In this document: piece by piece, positions 38,793 through 45,712 of the stretch
Layout of the letters: the number at the start of each line of letters is the position of its first letter
Position numbering within the stretch: position 1 is the stretch's first letter
NCBI RefSeq assembly: GCF_019668485.1
Contig: NZ_AP024619.1
Coordinates: 1,735,001-1,799,000, forward strand
DNA length: 64,000 nucleotides
From: Gelria sp. Kuro-4
GTDB lineage: Bacteria > Bacillota > DTU030 > DUMP01
Direction: 5' to 3'
Translations under genes and position numbers: made by a program
The notes under the pieces: generated by a model
The model's database searches: none
The model's input: only the letters and a program-made list of their open reading frames with translations
What the model was told of the DNA's origin: nothing

Positions 38793-38906
38793 GATCCTCG
38801 CGAACCAAAACCACGACAGAAATGCCGTCGATACCATCGCTGACTAAGAGCAGGGGCCTTTCTTCTCCGCACTGACCTACGGTGCCTTGACACTATCATA
38901 CGTTGC

Positions 38907-38935
38907 TTGAGACTAACCCTTTGTTGTAGTAAAAT
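38907..38935 (+). promoter_or_regulatory. Promoter for the small-peptide gene
   Basis: TTGAGA at 38907-38912 and TAAAAT at 38930-38935 with a 17-base spacer, in AT-rich DNA just after the ISLre2 remnant. It lies 24 bases upstream of the ribosome site of the next small frame. Confidence 0.65.
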
Positions 38936-38958
38936 ATATCCTGCTGGAGGTGACATAG

Positions 38959-39036
38959 TTGAGACGCGTAAGTCTCTTACTTATTATAGGATTTGTAGTT
39001 ATCAATATTGCTGGCTTTGTCGAAGACGTATACTGA
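38959..39036 (+). CDS. Small hydrophobic peptide gene, 3' end replaced by IS1182
   Basis: TTG 38959 follows ctggaggtgaca at ideal spacing and encodes 25 residues: MRRVSLLLIIGFVVINIAGF followed by VEDVY. This is a basic start, one membrane helix and an acidic end. The TGA stop at 39034-39036 is the first three bases of the IS1182 inverted repeat, so the original reading continued elsewhere. Joining the left flank to the DNA right of the element (one TAC copy removed) would add about five codons and a stop. It could be a membrane-active peptide, a leader, or the start of a longer lost protein. Confidence 0.5.
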   Translation: MRRVSLLLIIGFVVINIAGFVEDVY

Positions 39037-40723
39037 GGTCTCTGAAAAAGCAGTAGATACTAATACTATTTCTTAGAGGATATAGCAGGAAAATGCAGAG
39101 CTGGCGTTGAAATAAGCATTATAAGAGAGCTATTTTGAGGTGATCGCCCGTGCTCAAATCAAAAGACGGCCAGCAGGACTTTTTCGACCTCCACATCTTC
39201 TCCCGGATGATCCCCGAGGACCATCCTTTGGTACAAATAAAGAAGAATGTCGATTTTTCCTTTGTAACGGGAGTGGTCGCGGACTTATATGACCCGGTGA
39301 ACGGGCGACCCAGCTATCCCCCGGAGTCCCTGTTCAGGGTACTCTTCTTGGAAGTTTGGGCGGGCCTTTCCGATGTACAGGTGTGCCGGGAGCTCAAGTA
39401 CAACGTGCTCTACCGCTGGTTCTGCGACTTTGGCTGGGACGACATAGTTCCAGATGATACTACCTTGGTGGTCTTCCGCAAACGCTTGGGAGAAGAGAAG
39501 TTCCGTGAGCTTTTCGAGCGGGTCGTTGAAGAAGCGAAAGCTAAGAAGTGCCTTCGCGGCCACTGGACGATTATTGATGGGACCAAGGTGATAGCTCACG
39601 TTGCCGTCAAGAATACCCTGAGTTTGGTGCGGGAAGGCCGTAAGCGCGTACTTAGGAATCTGGCGCGCGTCGACGCTGCCAAGGCGGAAGAACTGCAAAA
39701 TCTAGCTGCTCCGCTGCCTGATGCCGACTATTCCTCCCACACGGAGCTTCTCGCTGCCGAGATCGAGCAGGGCAAGAAATTCCTGGCAGCCGTAGGAGAC
39801 TGTACTACTGATGAGTCTGTGGGGAGAGAGTGCGCTCTTTATGCCGCCGTTCTGAACGGTGAGGGTGTAGCCAGCTTCAGTGATCCGGAGGCTCGCTGGG
39901 GCTTTAAGAAGAAAGACGAACCGTTCTTGGGATACAAAGTTCATGCGGCTTGCGATGAGACGGGCATTGTCACCGCTGTGGAGGTTACTCCAGGCAACGA
40001 AGCGGAACTTGAACCCGCCAAGGAAATGATAGCGGCCTTGGAAGAAAGGGAGTTGAAGGCATCCCGACTGGCTGCTGACAAGGGTTACGATGATTCCACT
40101 TTTCGAACGGAGTTGGTTGAAAGCAATATCAAACCCTACATTCCTAATCGCACAAAGAAAGACAGGCTTGAGGAACAAGGCTTTAAGTACAACCCAAAAT
40201 CAAAGGTTCTCCGTTGCAAAGCGGGCAAGAAGGCCATTGGCAGTACCCCTCACAAGAACGGTGGGCTGACCTATTACTTCTCGGAAAAGGACTGTGCCGC
40301 CTGTCCGTATCGTAACTCCTGCCTGAGTAAAACCGAAACCCGGAAAAGAGCCTACGTAAAACCGGAAGTCCTCGCTAACCGACCGCGAGGCATCAAAATT
40401 GCAATGCGCATCAGAAGAACAATCGAGAGAATATTCGGCGAGGCCAAAACCTGGCACGGCATGGCACGAGCCCGCTATCGGGGTCGTTTCCGCGTAGCTA
40501 TCCAGGTCTTTCTGACTTTTATCTGCCTGAACGTCAAAAAGATGGCGCAAAGAATCGCGGCTCAGCTGGCTACGGCCTGAATGTAGTGACAAAACATTCA
40601 AAGCCAGGAATATCAAGGGAAATCGGGAGTGACTTAAGCACCTAGATACACGCCAACTACCATTATGTGGCAAACCTCAGGCTTGAGAAGTGTCAAGGAG
40701 TACCGGGTTTTTCAGGGATCTCA
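39034..40723 (+). mobile_element. IS1182-type insertion sequence, complete
   Basis: A 1690-bp element bounded by near-perfect inverted repeats: TGAGGTCTCTGAAAAA at 39034-39049 and TTTTTCAGGGATCTCA at 40708-40723 (14 of 16 match). TAC flanks both sides and may be a short target duplication. It holds one intact transposase gene and separates a small peptide gene from a 104-residue membrane protein gene. Confidence 0.8.
39150..40580 (+). CDS. IS1182 family transposase
   Basis: A 476-residue DDE transposase, intact. The N-terminal DUF772-type domain has YDPVNGRPSYPPESLFRVLFLEVW and LKYNVLYRWFCDF. Catalytic acids are expected in WTIIDGTKVIAHV, in the DETGIVTAVEVTPGNEAE region and in AADKGYDDSTF. 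A zinc-binding insert follows (CRAGKKAIG-like through CAACPYRNSC), and the C-terminal IKIAMRIRRTIERIFGEAKTWHGMARARYRG segment is typical of IS1182. GTG 39150 has a ttgaggtgat site. No frameshift is seen, so it may still be mobile. Confidence 0.92.
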   Translation: MLKSKDGQQDFFDLHIFSRMIPEDHPLVQIKKNVDFSFVTGVVADLYDPVNGRPSYPPESLFRVLFLEVWAGLSDVQVCRELKYNVLYRWFCDFGWDDIVPDDTTLVVFRKRLGEEKFRELFERVVEEAKAKKCLRGHWTIIDGTKVIAHVAVKNTLSLVREGRKRVLRNLARVDAAKAEELQNLAAPLPDADYSSHTELLAAEIEQGKKFLAAVGDCTTDESVGRECALYAAVLNGEGVASFSDPEARWGFKKKDEPFLGYKVHAACDETGIVTAVEVTPGNEAELEPAKEMIAALEERELKASRLAADKGYDDSTFRTELVESNIKPYIPNRTKKDRLEEQGFKYNPKSKVLRCKAGKKAIGSTPHKNGGLTYYFSEKDCAACPYRNSCLSKTETRKRAYVKPEVLANRPRGIKIAMRIRRTIERIFGEAKTWHGMARARYRGRFRVAIQVFLTFICLNVKKMAQRIAAQLATA

Positions 40724-40756
40724 TACTGTACAAATTTATCATGAAAGGAGTATGTT

Positions 40757-41071
40757 ATGATTGGTTTGCTTAATCTTGGCAGCCTCGTGCTTGGTCTGAT
40801 TGCTTGGATACTTCCTGTTGTTAATCTCATGCGATATAAAAAGCATGACTATAGGAATTGGGTCACTCTTGCCATTATGAGCATCAGTGCTTGTGCTATT
40901 TCGCTATGTTTCCAGATTTTCTATAACTATCATCTGGTTAAGATTGCAGATTGGTCTGCTCTTATGGACATAACGGATAATGTGGCGTTCGTCGCAGCAG
41001 TTCTTCTCGTCGTTACCATCATTTTAAATGCAATTACTCTGCTTGTATATCATGGCAGAACAGCAAAGTAA
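40757..41071 (+). CDS. Hypothetical four-helix membrane protein
   Basis: A 104-residue protein with hydrophobic segments near residues 3-24, 36-55 and 75-96 and perhaps one more, plus conserved-looking polar loops (MRYKKHDYRNW, HLVKIADWSALMDITD). aaaggag at 40744-40750 precedes ATG 40757. The gene is AT-rich compared with the core genes, suggesting transfer. Before the IS1182 insertion it lay about 30 bases after the small-peptide gene and may have shared its promoter. I recognise similar small membrane proteins in Firmicutes but no function. Confidence 0.65.
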   Translation: MIGLLNLGSLVLGLIAWILPVVNLMRYKKHDYRNWVTLAIMSISACAISLCFQIFYNYHLVKIADWSALMDITDNVAFVAAVLLVVTIILNAITLLVYHGRTAK

Positions 41072-41112
41072 GATGTCACAAAAGTAGAAACTCGGGAAAG
41101 AGTATTACCAGA

Positions 41113-41206
41113 TAGTAGTCATCCATGCCGCTGAATAGCGGCACCACAAAGGATGAAATGAATAGAGGGCGAACTTGTATCGCGCTACCCGGATGAAGAA
41201 GGTCGT
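41113..41206. repeat. 94-bp direct repeat, copy 2
   Basis: Same sequence as 38077-38170 with four substitutions, including two within the hairpin loop (AAAC versus GAAT) that leave the TGCCGCT/AGCGGCA stem intact. It lies upstream of a truncated IS110-type transposase and may be the non-coding end of that element. Between repeat and transposase are two GCGATCGC palindromes (41249-41256 and 41316-41323). Confidence 0.9.
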
Positions 41207-41352
41207 TTTCCCTTGGTGCCGATAAGCCCGATTAGGAGTCTGACCTCGGCGATCGCAGGGGCGCCGCAAAATGTAGCCTCCGAGGGGAGAGCACGCGAAG
41301 GAGAGCCGCATAAGGGCGATCGCCGCGCCGGGAAAAACGGAGGGTTAAGGCG

Positions 41353-41580
41353 ATGCAAGTGACCTATGAACGTTGTGGCGGGTTGGATGTTCACAAAAAA
41401 AGTATGACTGCGTGTGTCATCACCTCAGAAGGAAAAGAAACGCGGACGTATGGGACAATGACCCACCCCATCTCCGGGCAGTCTTGGTTCGAGCAGCTCG
41501 TGCTGCAGCGCGGACAAAAGGGACTTATCTATCTGCCCTCTATCACCGGCTTGCGGCTCGTCGGGGGCGTGCCCTTGTGA
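41353..41580 (+). pseudogene. IS110 family transposase, N-terminal fragment
   Basis: The first ~38 residues (MQVTYERCGGLDVHKKSMTA, then CVITSEGKETRTYGTMT) are the RuvC-like start of IS110/IS1111 transposases, with the first catalytic Asp in GLDVHKK. After about position 41465 the reading no longer resembles the family, and a stop comes at 41578-41580. Over 300 residues are missing, so this is a dead remnant whose 3' part was lost at the island's right border. Confidence 0.85.
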
Positions 41581-41603
41581 AGCGGCAGGAATTAGGGTAT
41601 AAT
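41575..41603 (+). promoter_or_regulatory. Promoter of the RNase J gene
   Basis: TTGTGA at 41575-41580 and a perfect TATAAT at 41598-41603, 17 bases apart. The -35 box lies exactly at the end of the IS110 fragment, so the island border forms part of the promoter. Confidence 0.65.
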
Positions 41604-41653
41604 AACGCCAGAGGTTTATGAGCGGACGGGCGTTGGCTGGGGTTCGGGCTGTT

Positions 41654-41679
41654 CCCCTGGTCGCGGCAGGGGTCTTTTT
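41654..41679 (+). terminator. Terminator-like hairpin inside the RNase J leader
   Basis: CCCCTG (41654-41659) pairs with CAGGGG (41667-41672), followed by TCTTTTT. It lies between the promoter at 41575-41603 and the start at 41709. A GGGG run just upstream (near 41640) could pair with the CCCC of the stem and act as an antiterminator. It looks like an attenuator. Confidence 0.6.
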
Positions 41680-41708
41680 GTGTTGTCTAAGACAGAGGAG
41701 GTGCACTT

Positions 41709-43367
41709 TTGAGCGCAGGTGCGAAGGATAAGCTTACCCTGATTCCCTTGGGCGGATTGGGGGAACGGGGTAAAAACATGCTGCTCTTGGAAACAGAGCG
41801 GGACATCATGGTGATCGACTGCGGCCTGATGATCCCGGAGGAAGAGTTGCTGGGTATCGATTTTGTGATCCCCGACATGAGTTACCTTTTGGAAAACCGG
41901 GAGAAGGTGCGCGGCGTGGTGCTCACCCACGGTCATGAGGGGCACATCGGCGCGCTGCCTTACCTGCTCCGCGAGCTGAACGTGCCGGTGTACGGCACTC
42001 CCATGACGCAAGGGATAGCAAGCACGAGGCTCCGCCACGCGGGGGTAGGAGGCGCTCATCTCCGGAGCGTGAACCCCGGTGAGGTATTTGGCCTCGGGTC
42101 TTTTAAAGTGGAGCTGGTGACGGTGAGCCACACCCTGCCGGGGGCGGTGGCGGTGGTGGTTTCCACCCCGTGCGGCCGCGTGGTGCACACGGGGGATTTC
42201 CATTTTGACCAGACGCCGCCCAATGGAAACTTCACCGATATCCACCGCCTGGCCGAGCTGGGGCGGGAAGGCGTGCTGCTGCTGCTCTCCGACAGCACCA
42301 ACGCTGAGGTGGCCGGTTTTTCACCTTCGGAGAGGGAGCCCCTAGGGGCCATCCGCAACATCTTGCGCGGGGCACAAGGTCGGGTCATTATGGTCGGCTA
42401 CGGGGCCAGCCTCTACCGCCTGGAGCAAGTGGTGGCTGCCGCCTCCGAGTTCGGGCGCCGTACCTGCGTTGCCTGGCCGGAAGGCCTGGAGCTCCTGGAG
42501 CTGGCGCGCCGGGTGGGGCACCTGCACTTTCCGCCGGAAGCCATGTTCGATCCGGCGCGGGAAAAGCTGCCGCACCAGGAACAGGTGATTATCGTTCCCA
42601 ATTTCGAGAGCCTGGAGCCGATTGCCGGCGTGCGGGGGAACGGGCGGGACACGGTGGCGGTTCAGGCAGGGGATGCGGTGGTGCTGGTGGCGCCGCCGGG
42701 GCCGGGCAGCGAGAAGCTGGTGGCCCGCAACATCGATACCCTGTTTAAGGTCGGCGCCGAGGTTTTCCCGGAACTTACCTCCTGGCGCTATTCCTTCGGC
42801 CACGCCAGCCGGGAGGAACTGAAGCTTATGCTCAACCTCGTACGGCCCCGGTTTTTTGTGCCCGTTCACGGGGAATTCCGGCAGCTGGTCTGGCACGCGC
42901 GCACGGCCCGGCAGGTGGGTATAGCGGCGGAAAACACCTTCGTCATCGAAAACGGCACCAGCGTGGAGTTTACGGCCGAAAAAGCCCGGGTGGCCAACCG
43001 GATCACCGCCGGGAAGGTTTTGGTGGATGGGCTCGGTGTGGGTGACGTGGGCAACATTGTCCTGCGGGACCGGAAACAGCTTTCCCAAGACGGCATCCTG
43101 ATCGTTGTGGTTACCATGGATAAGCAAAAGGGCCAGGTGGTGGCCGGTCCGGATATCGTTTCCCGTGGGTTTGTCTACGTGCGGGAAGCCGAAGAGCTCC
43201 TGGAGGAGGCCAAGGACCGGGTGCGGCAGGCGTTGGAAAAGTGCGAGACCGCCCACGCTACCGAATGGTCGACGATCAAAAGCCAGGTCCGGGATACCCT
43301 GGGCAAGTTTCTCTTCGAGCGCACGCGGCGTCGTCCCATGATCCTGCCCATCATCATGGAGGTGTGA
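41709..43367 (+). CDS. RNase J family ribonuclease with a substituted metal ligand
   Basis: A 552-residue metallo-beta-lactamase/beta-CASP ribonuclease acting in mRNA decay and rRNA processing. The MBL motif II reads H74-G-H76-E-G78-H79, whereas active RNase J has Asp at 78; codon 41940-41942 is GGG. Other ligands are in place (His141 in VSHTLPG, Asp163 in HTGDFHFD, and the beta-CASP GHASREE and VPVHGEFR histidines). TTG 41709 follows gaggaggtgc. Its place between dapA and tepA equals that of B. subtilis rnjB, whose product (RNase J2) is catalytically weak, so this may be a J2-like partner of another RNase J. Confidence 0.93.
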   Translation: MSAGAKDKLTLIPLGGLGERGKNMLLLETERDIMVIDCGLMIPEEELLGIDFVIPDMSYLLENREKVRGVVLTHGHEGHIGALPYLLRELNVPVYGTPMTQGIASTRLRHAGVGGAHLRSVNPGEVFGLGSFKVELVTVSHTLPGAVAVVVSTPCGRVVHTGDFHFDQTPPNGNFTDIHRLAELGREGVLLLLSDSTNAEVAGFSPSEREPLGAIRNILRGAQGRVIMVGYGASLYRLEQVVAAASEFGRRTCVAWPEGLELLELARRVGHLHFPPEAMFDPAREKLPHQEQVIIVPNFESLEPIAGVRGNGRDTVAVQAGDAVVLVAPPGPGSEKLVARNIDTLFKVGAEVFPELTSWRYSFGHASREELKLMLNLVRPRFFVPVHGEFRQLVWHARTARQVGIAAENTFVIENGTSVEFTAEKARVANRITAGKVLVDGLGVGDVGNIVLRDRKQLSQDGILIVVVTMDKQKGQVVAGPDIVSRGFVYVREAEELLEEAKDRVRQALEKCETAHATEWSTIKSQVRDTLGKFLFERTRRRPMILPIIMEV

Positions 43368-43482
43368 TTAGCAGGGCCGGCTGCTTTAAAGGAGAAGTAA
43401 TTTCTCTGACACGGCCCTGTAACAAAGCGGCGGTATGATAGACATGTGACCAAAGGTTACCCCCTCCTGATTATATAGACCT

Positions 43483-43508
43483 CCCCGGCAGCGCCGGGGC
43501 ATTTTTTT
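43483..43508 (+). terminator. Intrinsic terminator after the RNase J gene
   Basis: CCCCGGC (43483-43489) pairs with GCCGGGG (43493-43499) with a three-base loop, followed by CA and seven T. Confidence 0.88.
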
Positions 43509-43584
43509 CTTGCCGGCGGCAGGGTATACTGTCCGCCGCCTTACGTCATACTAGCCACGGGACATGAGTAAGGGAGGACGGCTG

Positions 43585-44391
43585 ATGGTGTTGACGAATC
43601 TTTTCCCTAAACTGGGTTCTCCCCAGCCGGTACCGACGGTGGTTCCACCGCCCGGCCCCCGGGTACAGCCGCCGCCCGGCCCGGGGAACCCGGGTGCCCA
43701 ACCCCGGCCGGCTCCGGAAACGGCGGCGGGTAACCTCCAGGAGCTGGGGCAAATGAACCTGCCGGCACAGCCGGAGAGCAGCATCCACTGCCTCACCATT
43801 GTCGGTCAGATCGAGGGGCACCTGGTGCTGCCGCCCCAGAACAAAACCACCAAGTATGAACACATCATTCCCCAACTCGTGGCCGTGGAGCAAAACCCCA
43901 AGATTGCCGGACTGCTGCTCATCTTAAACACGGTCGGGGGTGACGTGGAGGCCGGGTTGGCCATCGCCGAGATGATCTCCACCCTGGGCAAGCCCACCGT
44001 CTCCCTTGTGCTCGGGGGCGGGCACAGCATCGGGGTGCCGATCGCGGTGAGCGCCGATTACTCCTTTATCGCGGAAACGGCCACCATGACGGTGCATCCC
44101 ATCCGGCTCAACGGTCTGGTGATTGGCGTACCGCAAACCTATGAATACCTGGACAAGATGCAGGACCGGGTGGTCCGGTTTGTCACGGAGCACGCGCGCA
44201 TTTCTGAGGCCAAATTCCGGGAGCTGATGTTTCGTACCGGCGAGCTCGCCCGCGACATCGGGACGGTGCTGGTGGGCAAAGAGGCGGTGGACGTCGGGTT
44301 GGTGGATGCCGTCGGGGGTATTGAGTCGGCACTGGCCAAGCTTAACGAGATGACGGCAAAAGCAACAGGAGAAAAGGAGCCGGTGCAATGA
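43585..44391 (+). CDS. tepA: ClpP-class serine protease TepA
   Basis: A 268-residue ClpP/crotonase-fold protein. A Pro/Gly-rich N-terminal tail (about 1-60) precedes the protease domain with [20 protein letters not shown], the nucleophile Ser in [18 protein letters not shown], and the His in [12 protein letters not shown]. It corresponds to Bacillus TepA (YmfB), reported to assist preprotein translocation. ATG 43585 is preferred over ATG 43564 because agggagg lies between them. It overlaps ylzJ by 4 bases. Confidence 0.9.
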   Translation: MVLTNLFPKLGSPQPVPTVVPPPGPRVQPPPGPGNPGAQPRPAPETAAGNLQELGQMNLPAQPESSIHCLTIVGQIEGHLVLPPQNKTTKYEHIIPQLVAVEQNPKIAGLLLILNTVGGDVEAGLAIAEMISTLGKPTVSLVLGGGHSIGVPIAVSADYSFIAETATMTVHPIRLNGLVIGVPQTYEYLDKMQDRVVRFVTEHARISEAKFRELMFRTGELARDIGTVLVGKEAVDVGLVDAVGGIESALAKLNEMTAKATGEKEPVQ

Positions 44392-44612
44392 TCCTTTACA
44401 CCCCCATGCCGCTGGAGCTGGTGCTCGACGGCCTGGATGCCTACCGGCCGCAGTACGAGGAGGTTACGGTTCGGGGCCATAAGGTCGTGGTGGAGCGGAC
44501 AGGGGTCAACCAGGCCAAGCTGGTACGCCTCCTCAGCACCAACCCGAACGATTTTCTCGACCCCTCCTTCTTTCCCGGAGCGATTATCACCTTTACGGGG
44601 AAGACAAAGTAG
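44388..44612 (+). CDS. ylzJ: YlzJ-like small protein
   Basis: A 74-residue protein starting [13 protein letters not shown], the YlzJ family signature, with a central [14 protein letters not shown] strand pair and [12 protein letters not shown] at the C-terminal side. The tepA-ylzJ-spoIIIE order is conserved from Bacillus to Clostridia, but the role of YlzJ is unknown. ATG 44388 lies in the tepA stop region (ATGA), so it is translationally coupled. Confidence 0.88.
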   Translation: MILYTPMPLELVLDGLDAYRPQYEEVTVRGHKVVVERTGVNQAKLVRLLSTNPNDFLDPSFFPGAIITFTGKTK

Positions 44613-44622
44613 AGATCCGCAA

Positions 44623-44651
44623 GCGACGGTATTCTACCGTCGCGTTTTTTT
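44623..44651 (+). terminator. Intrinsic terminator after ylzJ
   Basis: GCGACGGTA (44623-44631) pairs with TACCGTCGC (44635-44643) around a TTC loop, followed by G and seven T. Confidence 0.92.
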
Positions 44652-44732
44652 ACCTATACATTAAGGGAGAGAAGGGCAGAGGGGGGGAGGGAGCTGCGGT
44701 ACCTACTGGGCGCTCTTTCCGGTGCCGGCCTT

Positions 44733-45620
44733 TTGCTTTACGGGATTCGCCTCTTAAGCCGGGGTATGCAACGGATGGCCGGAAAAAGGCTGCGGCGCCT
44801 GCTGGAGCGGCTCACCTGTTCCCCCGCGCGAGGTGTTCTCGTTGGTCTGGCGGTGACGGCGGTGCTGCAGAGCAGCAGTGCCACCACGGTGATGGTGGTC
44901 GGCCTGGTGGATGCCGGTCTCCTCAGGCTGCGGGAAGCCATTGGCGTTATTCTCGGCGCCAACATCGGCACCACCGTTACGGCCCAGCTGGTAGCCTTGG
45001 ATTTGGATTACGTGGTGATTCCCGCCGGTGCGGTCGGCTTGGTGCTTTTGGAGGCGGGCCGGCAGGAAGGTGCGCGTAACCTGGGCCGCCTCCTGGTCGG
45101 CCTGGGGCTCATCTTCGGCGGGCTCGGCATTATGTCCCGGAACCTGGTGGGTTTGAGCCAGAATGCCTTTTTCCTTTCCCTCCTTACCAACCTGGGGCGG
45201 CGGCCGCCGGCAGCGATAGCGGCGGCCGCCCTGGTCACCGGGGTGATGCAGTCGAGCAGCGCGGTGACCGGAATGATCATTGCCCTGGCCGACGCCGGGT
45301 TGCTTCAGTTACCTGAGGCGGTCGCCTTGGTACTGGGGAGCAACATCGGAACCACGGCGACGGCCCTCCTGGCCGGTTTGGCTGCGGGCGTAAACGGCCG
45401 GCGGGCAGCTTTGGTGCATCTTCTCTTTAACGTTTTGGGTGTGACAGTCCTTATGCCTTTCTTACCCCAGTTTGTACGCCTGGTAGCCTTTACCTCACCG
45501 GACCTGGCCCGGCAGATAGCCAATGCGCACACCCTCTTTAACCTAATGAGCGTCGCTTTGTTTCTTCCCTGGGTCGGCGTTTTGGAGCACTTGGCCATCG
45601 CTCTCTTACCCGGCTTTTGA
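44733..45620 (+). CDS. Na+/phosphate cotransporter-like membrane protein
   Basis: A polytopic protein of the NptA/PhoU-type Na/Pi-cotransporter family. Two inverted repeats each carry the QSSSA signature (VLQSSSATTVMVVGLVDAG near residue 48 and VMQSSSAVTGMIIALADAG near 175), each followed by LGxNIGTT. The C-terminal PhoU-like domain of some members is absent. From TTG 44733 the protein has 295 residues but its first membrane helix is cut short. The frame is open upstream to CTG 44694, which has ggggggaggga before it and would add LRYLLGALSGAGL, so the true start is probably there. Confidence 0.85.
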   Translation: MLYGIRLLSRGMQRMAGKRLRRLLERLTCSPARGVLVGLAVTAVLQSSSATTVMVVGLVDAGLLRLREAIGVILGANIGTTVTAQLVALDLDYVVIPAGAVGLVLLEAGRQEGARNLGRLLVGLGLIFGGLGIMSRNLVGLSQNAFFLSLLTNLGRRPPAAIAAAALVTGVMQSSSAVTGMIIALADAGLLQLPEAVALVLGSNIGTTATALLAGLAAGVNGRRAALVHLLFNVLGVTVLMPFLPQFVRLVAFTSPDLARQIANAHTLFNLMSVALFLPWVGVLEHLAIALLPGF

Positions 45621-45712
45621 GAAGGAACGCCTTCTGGGCGTTTCTGGGAGGATTCCAAGCCGCCGGTGTAGAATAGAGGCTGGAGAAGGGGTGCGGGCAG
45701 GGAGGTGAACAA

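Noticed and set aside
41113-41352. Similarity between the non-coding DNA of the IS110 fragment and that of the intact IS110 element at 54-56 kb
   Set aside because: No shared sequence was found on either strand, so they are different IS110-family elements.
43510-43530. A promoter with TTGCCG and TATACT upstream of tepA
   Set aside because: The spacer is only 9 bases, and the region also forms a GGCGG/CCGCC hairpin. A tepA promoter probably exists but cannot be placed.
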